A stretch of DNA of 21,683 bases from Minisyncoccota bacterium (GCA_028713795.1 JAQTNP010000006.1:1-21683); one strand, 5' to 3'; positions 9,001-16,585 are shown, counted from the first letter of the stretch. A program made the numbers and translations. The notes: a model not told the origin generated them from the sequence alone.

Positions 9001-12000
9001 TATTTCAGCGTTGAAGAATATAAAGCAGCTGCATTTGAAGTTAATGTAAATTCTGATAAGTCGGAGTATGTTTCCAAAGAAACTGGTAAATTCAGCGTAG
9101 AGGCTAATTACTATTTCGGACTACCGGTTGAAAAAAGCCAAGTAACATATTCCTTAAGCACTCAGAATTACTATTTCGATAAATATCAAGACGAATATTT
9201 TTCTTTTGATTCAGGCTGGTATTATAACGACTCTTACTATTTTGGAGAAAAATTCCTTTTAAGAGGAGAAACGGAGTTATCTGATCAAGGAAAGGCAATA
9301 ATTGACCTGGATCTAGATTTATCCAAGCATTTCAAGGAAAAAGATTTAAGGAGCAAGATATTTGTATTAGATATTACTGTAAAAACATCTCAAGGACAAA
9401 GCGTATCTGCCCAAAAGTCATTTATTGTCCACGCCGGTGATTTCTATCTTGGCACATACTCTGACGAATTTGGTTTGGCCAAGAATCAAACAGCCACCTT
9501 AAAGGTAAAATCCGTAGATAAAGAGGGAAAGCCGATATCAATAAGCGGGTTGACTATGAATAGATACAGCATTGATTATGTATCTGCTAAGAGACAGGAT
9601 GCTGATGGAGGATATTCATATGATTGGAGCGTGGAAAGAAAACTTTTAGAAACATCAAATATCTCTACAGACGGTTCTGGCAATTTCTTTAGGCAATTGA
9701 AATTTGATAAAGAAGGGGAGTATGAAATAGAAATTGTCGGAAAAGATAAAAACGGAAATCTGGTTTCGACTGCCCGTTCTTTCTATGTCTACGGAGAATC
9801 AGCTGTTCCCATACAACCATATGAGGGAACTAGAATTGATTTAAAAGCAGACAAAACAGATTTATCCATTGGAGATACTGCTACCGTGATAATACAATCT
9901 CCATATCCAAATGCCAAAGCATTAATATCTTTAGAAAGAGGCAAGATATTCAGCTATGAGATAAAGGAGATAAAGGGAAATATATATAAATACACGTTCC
10001 CGATTAAAGAAGAGTATTTTCCAAATGTATACCTTTCAGTAGTTCTTCAGTCATCTGATCCTGAGCTAAGATACGGAAATCTTAAATTTACTATTGGAAC
10101 AAAAATAAAAGACGTAAATGTTACCGTAAAGACAGACAAGGCAAACTACCTCCCAGGAGAAAAAGTCAAACTGGATATTACAGCCACCGATTATTCCAAT
10201 CAGCCAATAGAAACAGATGTTTCTCTTGCTGTTATTGATTTGAGCGTTTTGGCTTTAAAAGGAAATCCGAAGAAAAACCCAGTACAGTTTTTCTATGGAG
10301 GATTTCCTTTGACAATTACTACCGGCTCAAATATTAAATACGTATTAGAAGATGCTGAAAAAATATATCCCAATGCTCCTGCAGCTGATACTAAGGGCGG
10401 CGGAGGATATGAGGCATTAGAAAAGAAGGCCAGAGGAATATTTAAAGATACTGCCTATTGGCAATCAGTTGTAAGAACCAACAGCGGTGGCAAGGCATAT
10501 GTTGAATTTGTTCTGCCAGATAATTTAACTACTTGGCAGATAGAGGCGCTGGGAGTAACTAAAAATACCCAATTGGGAGTCGGGTATAGCGAATTCACTT
10601 CTAAAAAGCCATTAATGGTAACCATATTGAAGCCTAGATTTATAATTCCCGGAGATGTATTTGAGATAGGAGCCAAAATATTCAATCAGAGCCTAACTAC
10701 CCAGAAAATCAATATGTCTTTTAAGAGCCCCACCTTAACAAGCAAAGGGAGAACTGAAGAAGGATTGACTTTGGAAAATGGAAAAACAAAGACAATATAT
10801 TTCAAGGTAGAGGCGCCTATGGGAATGGAAAGCGGAACACATTCTTTCAATGTTTTAGCTAAAGGAAATGATATAGAAGATCAGATCAATGAATCTATAA
10901 AAATTAATCCGCCACTTACCTTTGAAACTACTGCCACTGCAGGATATACTAATCAATCCAAATGGAAAGAATACATATATCTACCTAGCAGTACAATACA
11001 AGACAAGGGTAATGTAACTGTTAAGGCCTCAGCTACCTTGGGAGTATTTTTAAGCGACAGCTTAAATTATTTAGTAGCTTATCCTTATGGCTGTTCAGAA
11101 CAGATTGCCAGCCGCTTGTATGCAATGGCTGTAGTTAAAAAGGGCCTGAATCTTCCAAATATAAATCAATTATTCAATCTTGAAAAGGTTAAATATAATG
11201 GGGAGGAATATACGGCAGATCAATTAATCCAGATTGGATTAAATAAATTATATAATAATCAGGGATACGATGGGGGATTTTCCTATTGGTCTTCGAGTAA
11301 TGCCTCTGTCCATCTTACTGCCTATGTATTAGAAGCCTTAAAAGCAGTGAAAGCTGCAGGATTTAATGTGTCTGATTCTGCGATTGATAGAGCCAAATCA
11401 TATCTTGAAGATTATCTTTTGAAATTTAAACTATTGAGTGAGTGGGATAAAGATGAATTTATTGTCTTATCATATGCCCTGATAGACGATAGCGATATTG
11501 ATCAGGTAATAAAGAATAAATTGAATAGCTTTGCTCAAGATCAGGCCTTTATCAGCGATAAGATAGGAACTGAATCATTAGCTAAACTTACAATTATCAT
11601 GGGGAGAATATCAGGATTCAAGATCCAGAAGGGGACATTTGATATTGGATCCAACATCTTGCTAGATGCCTTATCCAACAGGATAAAAATAGATTCCAGG
11701 GGAGCATTCCTTGAGCCAAATAATAATATTTCTTGGTTCTCTTACGAAACAACCATAAAAGATACTGCTTTATATCTGAAAACAGTTTCTTTGTACAAGC
11801 AGGATCAGGCAATAATAGACAAAGTATTGAGGTGGCTGCTTAATTCAAAAGATAGCAATGGTACTTGGAGATCAACCAACAATACCTTGTCTGTAGTTGA
11901 CGCTATGGTTGAATATATTAAATTCAAAAAAGAAACAGAATCAAGCTTTGAATTGAATATTTCTCTGGATAATAATCAGATAAAATCAGTTACTTTCGGC

Positions 12001-12621
12001 TCTGGAAATATATTCGAGCAAATATCTGAAAAGATTGAATTAAATAAATTAACTATTGGCAAAGCCAATACCCTTCAATTCTCAAAGAATAATTTTAATA
12101 ATCTACCAAATAATTTCTATTACGATATTGCTCTTAAATATTATCTTCCAGCCGGACAAATTGCTCCAAGAGACGAGGGAATAAGTATAGAAAGGAAAAT
12201 TTTTGCTGCCGATGATTTGGAAGGGAAAATGCCCCTTGCAAAAGCCAAGGTAGGGGATGTATTGAGGGTTAATTTAGTAGTTACCATACCAAAAGATAGA
12301 AGGTTTGTAGCAATTGAGGATTTTATTCCTGCAGGAGCAGAAATAGTTAATATGGATTTAGCAACAGAGCAAAAATCTCTAAGATTGCAGGAAACCGAAT
12401 TGGTTGGAAGAGAAATATATCCTAATTTTAAAGAATTAAGAGATGACAGGGCCTTCATCTTTAAAGAGCATATGTATCCGGGAGTATATGAGTTTGATTA
12501 TTACATAAGGGCATTCAGCCCCGGAGAGTATTCCCATTTGCCGGCAATGATATATGAAATGTATACGCCCGAGAATTTTGGCAGGAGCGCTGGACAAACA
12601 TTTATCGTTGAACAAACCTAG
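6091..12621 (+). CDS. Membrane-anchored bacterial alpha-2-macroglobulin with thioester motif
   Basis: A 2176-residue surface protein of the bacterial alpha-2-macroglobulin family, thought to trap foreign proteases through a bait region and a reactive thioester. Residues 1-25 are cytoplasmic and basic (NIKRKIK) and 27-46 form a membrane anchor; there is no lipobox Cys, unlike E. coli YfhM. A bacterial Ig-like (Big_5/SbsA) segment follows at about 167-265. The MG2 hallmark YTDKPIYRPGETV lies near 884-896. The A2M domain (WQSVVRTNSGGKAYVEFVLP) begins near 1456 and KPLMVTILKPRFIIPGD near 1504. The thioester motif GCSEQ has Cys1668 and Gln1671, followed by the helical thioester domain to about 1960. 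A C-terminal receptor-binding-like domain ends with PGEYSHLPAMIYEMYTPE. It is longer than E. coli YfhM (about 1650 residues), mostly through extra N-terminal domains. Its partner pbpC converges on it. Confidence 0.93.
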   Translation: MDEFYKFPSGFSNLDNQNKNIKRKIKIAPFVIFILLMGLGIGLFFLRSSIFPKTAIVEFIPESYRLVPEKISQSAKIRILLPENIEAASAVGRITFNPEIRGKWENIPEKKISLLNIANAAENEYIEIYYKPDQDLELNRYYEVQLALSSDNILKEDFLAVENPEIVAVFPSSEAEAPESSEITIVFNRPIVPLTTLSELEAKDVPVEINPATKGKFKWITTSNLQFIPESGLIPSSNYIITIKPGFVSVDGLVIKGGTYAFTTRKLRLVNNAFKISWAYDKPFNIIFNQPVDLERTVSAIKVFNSKSQLNIPFTAQYYKNDEEIDYIIDDFEGFGYLNIFQKLFASVQRSLGIKNTKTQKGELNKSIIQIIPQADKFNRSSFWDFSQSYSITVGAAYPLEGSINMEMPGIFSFTVNDLIASIAATSDRTKNVNRLSFDPQGKLWITFYEEINISKSSIKATGLQNIIYGEKCSDPKLFLTDELCQKVEDKKKISLTFDPNLLGIGQEFDVVFEKLVNIDNLQLNDFPIMEHIVVYSFFEIYSAKAEKISGGDSLKKLSICSNNPIMISEKKEDLKNIIKSDSDLRIIEVYPSYYISFKSQYYLCNVGEYETRVSYRLDPNKDYQITLALNDAFGQYKDKAITLKTGSLECEDRAFYKIQGYSNITSPKNTQLVFAATNLKYVNLNICKTTALSRLQDSETCQESEDVTLSLPNNYWIKNYFKVDISDYFDNPLGHYRLRFSSPDLMYQTYSYYDYSYKCAPYTPESYLSVTNMAVTRKQANTYSSILDPSWAGPNSLFWVNDINTLQPVQGAKISLYNYSSGWKSYNLNSSVYTDDQGIASASKEADAVIVTKGNDSTYLEFGNDTLNWGSSAYLDAKTYIYTDKPIYRPGETVHIKGICRVGYDGNYDRCNDYSSILNSLKITDSKYDEVANQPVIFNEFSIFSNEFLIDKASPLGDYRICLKDSDCGYFSVEEYKAAAFEVNVNSDKSEYVSKETGKFSVEANYYFGLPVEKSQVTYSLSTQNYYFDKYQDEYFSFDSGWYYNDSYYFGEKFLLRGETELSDQGKAIIDLDLDLSKHFKEKDLRSKIFVLDITVKTSQGQSVSAQKSFIVHAGDFYLGTYSDEFGLAKNQTATLKVKSVDKEGKPISISGLTMNRYSIDYVSAKRQDADGGYSYDWSVERKLLETSNISTDGSGNFFRQLKFDKEGEYEIEIVGKDKNGNLVSTARSFYVYGESAVPIQPYEGTRIDLKADKTDLSIGDTATVIIQSPYPNAKALISLERGKIFSYEIKEIKGNIYKYTFPIKEEYFPNVYLSVVLQSSDPELRYGNLKFTIGTKIKDVNVTVKTDKANYLPGEKVKLDITATDYSNQPIETDVSLAVIDLSVLALKGNPKKNPVQFFYGGFPLTITTGSNIKYVLEDAEKIYPNAPAADTKGGGGYEALEKKARGIFKDTAYWQSVVRTNSGGKAYVEFVLPDNLTTWQIEALGVTKNTQLGVGYSEFTSKKPLMVTILKPRFIIPGDVFEIGAKIFNQSLTTQKINMSFKSPTLTSKGRTEEGLTLENGKTKTIYFKVEAPMGMESGTHSFNVLAKGNDIEDQINESIKINPPLTFETTATAGYTNQSKWKEYIYLPSSTIQDKGNVTVKASATLGVFLSDSLNYLVAYPYGCSEQIASRLYAMAVVKKGLNLPNINQLFNLEKVKYNGEEYTADQLIQIGLNKLYNNQGYDGGFSYWSSSNASVHLTAYVLEALKAVKAAGFNVSDSAIDRAKSYLEDYLLKFKLLSEWDKDEFIVLSYALIDDSDIDQVIKNKLNSFAQDQAFISDKIGTESLAKLTIIMGRISGFKIQKGTFDIGSNILLDALSNRIKIDSRGAFLEPNNNISWFSYETTIKDTALYLKTVSLYKQDQAIIDKVLRWLLNSKDSNGTWRSTNNTLSVVDAMVEYIKFKKETESSFELNISLDNNQIKSVTFGSGNIFEQISEKIELNKLTIGKANTLQFSKNNFNNLPNNFYYDIALKYYLPAGQIAPRDEGISIERKIFAADDLEGKMPLAKAKVGDVLRVNLVVTIPKDRRFVAIEDFIPAGAEIVNMDLATEQKSLRLQETELVGREIYPNFKELRDDRAFIFKEHMYPGVYEFDYYIRAFSPGEYSHLPAMIYEMYTPENFGRSAGQTFIVEQT

Positions 12622-14669
12622 TCAATAACAAAGATAGTTATCTTCTCTGAGCTTTCATTATTTCTCAATGCCTCAATAGAGTATTGACCAGTTTTAGCTA
12701 TGGAAATTATTTTATCTTTTCCATCTCCTATTAATTTATCGTTTATAAACCATCGAACTTCTTCTTCGGCCTCCATCTTTATCTTTGCATTTTCTTCTAA
12801 AAGATAGACGTCTCCATCGTGGGGAGAAGTAATTAAGCTAGTTTCCTGATCAAGGATAATATTTTTTGATTTCTCAATATTGTCATCTGATAATCCGTAT
12901 TGAATAGATTGCCCGTCGTTAAATGAAGAGATTAAATCAAAATCCAAATCAGTCTTCTTATTGTATTCTGAATTTAAGAGCAATTCCATTGTTTGCTGCC
13001 ATATTTTTCCAGCTCCTATCTGGCCTGAAACTGCTAAAGTAGAGGAATTATCAGCATTTCCAACCCAAACGCCTACCAAAAAATCAGGGGTAAATCCAAT
13101 TACCCAGCTATCTTTATAGTCTCTTGATGTACCTGTTTTTAAAGCGTAATTATTTTGGAAAAGATTAAGATCGCTTTTAAGCCCGAATTGCTCTATTCCT
13201 GTAGTTCTGTCATTTAGTATCTTATTAACCAACTGAATGTATTTCTCATCTGCTATTTTTATCTCTGGTTTAACTGATTCTATCATTAAAAGATCTTTTA
13301 AATAACCCTTATTGGGGAAAATAGTGAAGTATTTGCAAAGGTCAAATAGGCTCATTTCCAGCCCTCCTAAAGCAATACCTAATTGATAGTTTTCTAAATG
13401 TTGAATCGGCTTAAACTGCAAATCTTTTGTTAGAAAAGAATAGAATTGTTCTAGTCCGATATATTCCAAAACCTTGAGAGAGGGAACATTTAAACTATTG
13501 CTTAAGGCGTAATGAAGATTTACTATTTCCCTATATTGATAGTCAAAATTTTTAGGATATAAAGGAAATCCTATTTCTGTTATATATTTATACTCTCTGT
13601 CATTCACTAGAGTATACGGCCTTAATCCATTTTCAAATCCTTTGAGGTAGATAAAGGGTTTGATTGTGGAACCGATCTGTCTTGGCTGGAGAATCATGTT
13701 GATTTTAAATCCCTTTTCGTCTTTATATGGATCAGGAGATCCGACGGCCGCCAATATTTCATTTTCCGGAAGTTTTATTACTATAACAGCCGCGTTGTCA
13801 GCGTTCCTTACAACCAATTCATTAAGTTTCTGTTGCATAATATTTCTTACCTTTTCATTTATTTCCTTATCTAAAGTAATCTTATTAATTTTTTCTTTTG
13901 ATGCATACATGCTGGAAATCTCAAAATATGCCTTATCTGAAAAGATAAAGGTGGAAAGATTATTTTTTGTCGTTTTTACATCGATAAAAGAATCTTCTTT
14001 TATATCTAATCCTAATACGCTAGAAAACATTAACGATTCTTTAATGTTATTATTCTTGGCAGGATTATTTTCTAATGGGTTGCTAATGCTAGCCAATAAT
14101 TGAACAATTTGAGACTTATCCAAAAGATCTGGAGAAATATTAAAATATGATTGGCTGGCCTGATTTACTCCCTGAATTTTGTTTCCAAAATATATGGAAT
14201 TAGCATACATTACAAGAATTTCTTTTTTTGAATGGAAGGTTTCTAAAGCTAAAGAATATATTGATTCTATTATCTTATTCTTTAAATTTCTTTTCAATTC
14301 ATTGCCTAAAAGCATTTTTGTCAGCTGCTGGGTAATAGTACTGGAGGCTTTTCTGGAACCAATGCCAAAATTATATAGTAGTGCCTTAAAAGAGCTTACA
14401 GGATTTATTCCAGGATGGAGATAGAAGAACCTGTCTTCTTTTTGGACTAAAAGATCAAAGATTTCTTTTGGAAAGTCATTCTGGTATTGGTTATAGTATC
14501 CTTTTTGATTTGGAATAATGGTAATTATTCTATTATTTCTGTCAAAAAAGATTGCTGATGCCTGATTATTGTAGATTTTCAATAATTGTCTATCAAAAAT
14601 GTAAAAAACAGCCAGAAGGGCTATAATTACGCAACAGATGATTAAAACTAGTTTCTTTATTCCAGTCAT
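12618..14669 (-). CDS. pbpC: Bifunctional penicillin-binding protein 1C (glycosyltransferase GT51 + transpeptidase)
   Basis: Class A PBP of 683 residues that polymerises glycan strands and cross-links peptides. Membrane anchor at about 6-24. GT51 motifs: KEDRFFYLHPGINP (catalytic Glu78) and ASSTITQQLTKMLL (109-120). The transpeptidase has S334-T-I-K337 (SxxK), S392-L-N394 (SxN) and KTGTS (511-515). The C-terminal ~75 residues, with EVRWFINDKLIG and GQYSIEAL, match the BiPBP_C domain, which marks the PBP1C subtype. PBP1C and alpha-2-macroglobulin genes are paired in many bacteria, usually as an operon; here they face each other and overlap by four bases. The enzyme would repair or build wall where a macroglobulin guards it. 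It is slightly shorter than E. coli PBP1C (770 residues), with all catalytic residues kept. Confidence 0.92.
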   Translation of the reverse strand: MTGIKKLVLIICCVIIALLAVFYIFDRQLLKIYNNQASAIFFDRNNRIITIIPNQKGYYNQYQNDFPKEIFDLLVQKEDRFFYLHPGINPVSSFKALLYNFGIGSRKASSTITQQLTKMLLGNELKRNLKNKIIESIYSLALETFHSKKEILVMYANSIYFGNKIQGVNQASQSYFNISPDLLDKSQIVQLLASISNPLENNPAKNNNIKESLMFSSVLGLDIKEDSFIDVKTTKNNLSTFIFSDKAYFEISSMYASKEKINKITLDKEINEKVRNIMQQKLNELVVRNADNAAVIVIKLPENEILAAVGSPDPYKDEKGFKINMILQPRQIGSTIKPFIYLKGFENGLRPYTLVNDREYKYITEIGFPLYPKNFDYQYREIVNLHYALSNSLNVPSLKVLEYIGLEQFYSFLTKDLQFKPIQHLENYQLGIALGGLEMSLFDLCKYFTIFPNKGYLKDLLMIESVKPEIKIADEKYIQLVNKILNDRTTGIEQFGLKSDLNLFQNNYALKTGTSRDYKDSWVIGFTPDFLVGVWVGNADNSSTLAVSGQIGAGKIWQQTMELLLNSEYNKKTDLDFDLISSFNDGQSIQYGLSDDNIEKSKNIILDQETSLITSPHDGDVYLLEENAKIKMEAEEEVRWFINDKLIGDGKDKIISIAKTGQYSIEALRNNESSEKITIFVID

Positions 14670-14682
14670 TCCCTTATTTTAA

Positions 14683-14691
14683 TGCTATAAT
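14683..14691 (+). promoter_or_regulatory. Extended -10 promoter of the DJ-1/PfpI gene, predicting a leaderless mRNA
   Basis: TGCTATAAT is a perfect extended -10 (TGnTATAAT). With the usual 6-7 base gap, transcription would begin at about 14698, exactly on the ATG at 14698-14700. The other candidate ATG (14692) would lie upstream of the mRNA start. No convincing -35 is seen, which an extended -10 does not need. Confidence 0.55.
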
Positions 14692-14716
14692 ATGAAAATG
14701 TCTAAAAAAATAGCAA
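14687..14716 (-). promoter_or_regulatory. Possible promoter of pbpC (minus strand)
   Basis: Read on the minus strand: TTGCTA (14716-14711), an 18-base spacer, then TATTAT (14692-14687). The -10 overlaps the forward TATAAT of the DJ-1 gene and the -35 lies inside that gene's coding region. Matches are 4/6 and 5/6, so support is modest. Confidence 0.4.
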
Positions 14717-15222
14717 TGATAATTTCTTTCAAGGAATTTAAAGATGAAGAATATTTCATTCCTAGATTTATCTTTAAACAAAATGGCTGTATTGTTACCA
14801 CGATAAGCAGTCACAAAGGAACGGCAATAGGAGTTGGCGGGGGAGAGACAATGGTGGACCTAGATTTTGATAATTTCAATCCTCTGGAATTTGATGCATT
14901 GGTATTTGTCGGGGGAAGCGGGGCAGCTAGATTCCTTGATGACGAAGATGTTTCCAGGATATTGCAAGAAGCAAAAGATATAGTTATCGGAGCAATATGT
15001 ATTGCTCCTGCAATACTTGCCAAGAATGGAATTTTAAAGGGGAAAATGGCAACTGTATGGAGCAATAATATGGATAAAAGCTTAATAAGCATTTTAGAAG
15101 AAAATGGGGCTGAATATGTAGATTTACCCGTTGTAACAGATGGAAAGATAATAACAGCTAATGGACCAATGGCAGCAAAGGATTTTGCTGAAAAAGTTTT
15201 AGAGGCACTTGACAATAATTAA
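14698..15222 (+). CDS. DJ-1/PfpI family protein (class I glutamine amidotransferase-like fold)
   Basis: About 174 residues, cytoplasmic, with no signal sequence. The fold is recognisable from KIAMIISF at the N-terminus, FDALVFVGGSGAARFL in the middle, the nucleophile elbow GAICIAPAIL with the candidate catalytic Cys near residue 101, and ITANGPMAAKDFAEKVLE at the end. Family members include the PfpI protease, DJ-1-type deglycase/glyoxalase enzymes and redox chaperones, so the exact reaction is open; the Cys is followed by Ile-Ala rather than His-Gly, closer to DJ-1 than to PfpI. An alternative start is the ATG at 14692, but the extended -10 just upstream favours 14698. Only 22 bases separate the 14692 ATG from divergent pbpC. 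Confidence 0.85.
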   Translation: MSKKIAMIISFKEFKDEEYFIPRFIFKQNGCIVTTISSHKGTAIGVGGGETMVDLDFDNFNPLEFDALVFVGGSGAARFLDDEDVSRILQEAKDIVIGAICIAPAILAKNGILKGKMATVWSNNMDKSLISILEENGAEYVDLPVVTDGKIITANGPMAAKDFAEKVLEALDNN

Positions 15223-15245
15223 GAAAATAATAAGATAACGATTAC

Positions 15246-15329
15246 AGGGTGCTCGCGCGTCTGCCCGATCCGATTCTTGCCTCCGAGTGGGGCGGGATAG
15301 TGACTGAGTGGTCGCTTCGCGGGCACCCT
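15246..15329 (+). ncRNA. GC-rich structured element of unknown family (84 nt)
   Basis: This segment is roughly two thirds G+C in AT-rich surroundings. Its ends, AGGGTGCTCGCG (15246-15257) and CGCGGGCACCCT (15318-15329), pair as 12 continuous base pairs with one G-U. Inside, ATTCTTGCCTC (15273-15283) pairs with GGGGCGGGAT (15289-15298) around a five-base loop CGAGT, with one bulged T and several G-U pairs. The downstream CTTTCTTTATA is pyrimidine-rich, so it could act as a large terminator for the DJ-1 gene, or be a small RNA. The G-U rather than A-C mismatches suggest the plus strand is the transcribed one. I do not recognise the family; it is not a tRNA in either orientation. Confidence 0.45.
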
Positions 15330-15341
15330 CTTTCTTTATAC

Positions 15342-15369
15342 TTGACAAATATTCTGAATAGATTAATAT
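15342..15369 (+). promoter_or_regulatory. Promoter of rplJ-rplL
   Basis: A consensus TTGACA (15342-15347), a 16-base spacer, then TAATAT (15364-15369, 4/6). Transcription would begin near 15376, just before the L10 leader structure. Confidence 0.65.
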
Positions 15370-15380
15370 AAAGGAACAAC

Positions 15381-15476
15381 CGCAGACAATAGGCATTTGC
15401 TTAGGCAAAAGAAGTCCTATCTAGGTGATCAATGTTTAATTAAAACATCTTTTGTCTGCGTTGCCGCAGATTTTTT
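15381..15476 (+). promoter_or_regulatory. Ribosomal protein L10 leader with attenuator
   Basis: The 5' UTR matches the L10 leader layout. CGCAGACAA (15381-15389) pairs with TTGTCTGCG (15452-15460) to close the leader. Inside are AATAGG (15388-15393) facing CCTAT (15416-15420) and a hairpin ATGTTT/AAACAT (15432-15437 with 15443-15448). The 3' strand of the closing stem is also the 5' strand of a terminator, TCTGCG-TTGC-CGCAGA followed by six T (15455-15476), so the two structures exclude each other. In the known family, L10(L12)4 binding to the leader controls expression of rplJ-rplL; here that implies autogenous attenuation. Confidence 0.85.
15455..15476 (+). terminator. Attenuator hairpin in the L10 leader
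   Basis: TCTGCG, loop TTGC, CGCAGA, then TTTTTT. It competes with the leader-closing stem 15381-15389/15452-15460 for the same bases. It lies 15 bases before the rplJ ATG. Confidence 0.75.
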
Positions 15477-15491
15477 ATTAACCCAAACAAC

Positions 15492-16007
15492 ATGCCATTA
15501 ACAAGACAAAGAAAAAAAGAAGCAGTACAGGAATTAGAGCAGCTAATCGATTCACAGAAATCAATGGTTTTTGTGAATTATAGGGGATTGAAGGCTCAAG
15601 AAGTTTTTGGCCTCAGGCAAAAACTTGATGAAAAACAAGCTAAATTCAAGGTAGTGAAGAAAACATTAGCCAACATTGCCTTTAAGAATAAAGGAATTGA
15701 ATTCAAAAAAGACCAATATGATGATCAATTCGCTATCGTCTTCGGATATGAAGACGAGATAGCTCCAGCTAGAATTCTTTTTGAAAGCCAAAAATATTTA
15801 AAAACATTAGAAATGCTTGGAGGATATCTGGAAAAAGATTATCTAGATGGAAATCAGGTATTAGCTTTAGCTCAATTGCCATCCAGAAATGAGTTAATTG
15901 CTAAATTAATGTATCTATTAAATTATCCAATGAGTGGTTTAGTAAACGTTCTATCAGGAAATATCAAAGGTCTAGTGTATGCTATCAATGCAATATCTAA
16001 AAAATAA
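15492..16007 (+). CDS. rplJ: 50S ribosomal protein L10
   Basis: Stalk-base protein of 171 residues that binds 23S rRNA and carries the L7/L12 dimers through its C-terminal helix. The N-terminal part is characteristic: MPLTRQRKKEAVQELEQLI, then SMVFVNYRGLKAQEVFGLRQKLDE and FKVVKKTLANIAFK. The C-terminal part ends in VLSGNIKGLVYAINAISKK, the L12-binding helix. It is preceded by an L10 leader and followed 13 bases later by rplL, the standard pairing. Neither rplK-rplA upstream nor rpoB downstream is present in this window, so the beta operon is split here. Start chosen at the only sensible ATG; no Shine-Dalgarno motif. Confidence 0.97.
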   Translation: MPLTRQRKKEAVQELEQLIDSQKSMVFVNYRGLKAQEVFGLRQKLDEKQAKFKVVKKTLANIAFKNKGIEFKKDQYDDQFAIVFGYEDEIAPARILFESQKYLKTLEMLGGYLEKDYLDGNQVLALAQLPSRNELIAKLMYLLNYPMSGLVNVLSGNIKGLVYAINAISKK

Positions 16008-16020
16008 TTAAATTAAAAAT

Positions 16021-16422
16021 ATGGCAGACGAAGTAAAAGTACCAGAAAAATTCAAAAAGATAGTGGAAGAGATAGAGGAAATGAAAGTTATTGATCTCGC
16101 AGAGTTAGTAAAAGTATTAGAGGATAAGTTTGGAGTATCTGCTGCAGCTCCAGTCGCAGTAGCAGCAGCACCAGCAGCAATTGCCGATGCTTCAGAAGAG
16201 AAGACGGAATTTGATGTAATCTTAAAAACCCCTGGAGATAAAAAGATTGAAGTCATTAAGGTTGTAAGAGATATAACTCAAAAAGGGCTTAAAGAATCTA
16301 AAGATCTAGTTGATTTATCTGCAACTGAACCCCAGATGATCAAAGAGAAGGCAAAGAAAGAAGAGGCAGAAGAGATAAAAAAGAAGTTCGCAGAAGCAGG
16401 AGCAACCGTAGAATTAAAATAA
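16021..16422 (+). CDS. rplL: 50S ribosomal protein L7/L12
   Basis: Stalk protein of 133 residues that recruits translation GTPases. The N-terminal dimerisation helix region (about 1-40, [17 protein letters not shown]), an Ala/Pro hinge ([16 protein letters not shown]) and the C-terminal domain ([20 protein letters not shown], then [10 protein letters not shown] and [20 protein letters not shown]) are all present in order. It is slightly longer than E. coli L12 (121 residues) because of a longer N-terminus and a small insertion near [14 protein letters not shown]. It is co-transcribed with rplJ and ends at a strong terminator. Confidence 0.97.
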   Translation: MADEVKVPEKFKKIVEEIEEMKVIDLAELVKVLEDKFGVSAAAPVAVAAAPAAIADASEEKTEFDVILKTPGDKKIEVIKVVRDITQKGLKESKDLVDLSATEPQMIKEKAKKEEAEEIKKKFAEAGATVELK

Positions 16423-16427
16423 CAAAG

Positions 16428-16447
16428 AACCCCGAAAGGGGTTTTTT
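16428..16447 (+). terminator. Rho-independent terminator of rplJ-rplL
   Basis: AACCCC, loop GAAA, GGGGTT, then TTTT. The core CCCCGAAAGGGG is identical to that of the terminator at 1456-1475. It sits between rplL and the oppositely oriented tRNA-Val and could serve both strands. Confidence 0.9.
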
Positions 16448-16454
16448 GGTTTGT

Positions 16455-16527
16455 GGGCGCGCCAGGACTCGAACCAGGGACCTCTGCGATGTGAACGCAG
16501 CGCTCTAACCAGCTGAGCTACGCGCCC
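16455..16527 (-). tRNA. tRNA-Val (anticodon CAC)
   Basis: On the minus strand the sequence folds into a full cloverleaf: acceptor GGGCGCG/CGCGCCC, D-arm with AGCTCAGCTGGTTAGAGC, anticodon stem CTGCG/CGCAG with loop TTCACAT, and a T-arm with GGTTCGAGTCC. The anticodon CAC is at 16493-16491 and reads GTG (valine). The discriminator base is A (16454) and the 3' CCA is not encoded, so CCA addition is needed. A possible -10 (TTTAAT on the minus strand, 16539-16534) lies just upstream. Confidence 0.95.
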
Positions 16528-16579
16528 TCTTGCATTAAATCCAAGTAAGATTAGAATGCTTTAATAGCTGATTGTTTAT

Positions 16580-16585
16580 TATAAT
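16580..16585 (+). promoter_or_regulatory. -10 element (TATAAT) of the PP2C-like gene
   Basis: A perfect TATAAT 16 bases before the ATG at 16602, predicting an mRNA leader of about 10 bases and no Shine-Dalgarno motif. No clear -35. Confidence 0.45.

Noticed and set aside
13660..14424. Plus-strand frames opposite pbpC (13660-14103, 14179-14424)
   Set aside because: They are antisense to a complete, motif-rich pbpC gene and show no domain pattern or start signal.
15246..15329. tRNA-like gene in the GC-rich segment
   Set aside because: The closing stem is too long (12 pairs), and no anticodon arm or T-arm consensus (GGTTCGAATCC-like) appears on either strand.
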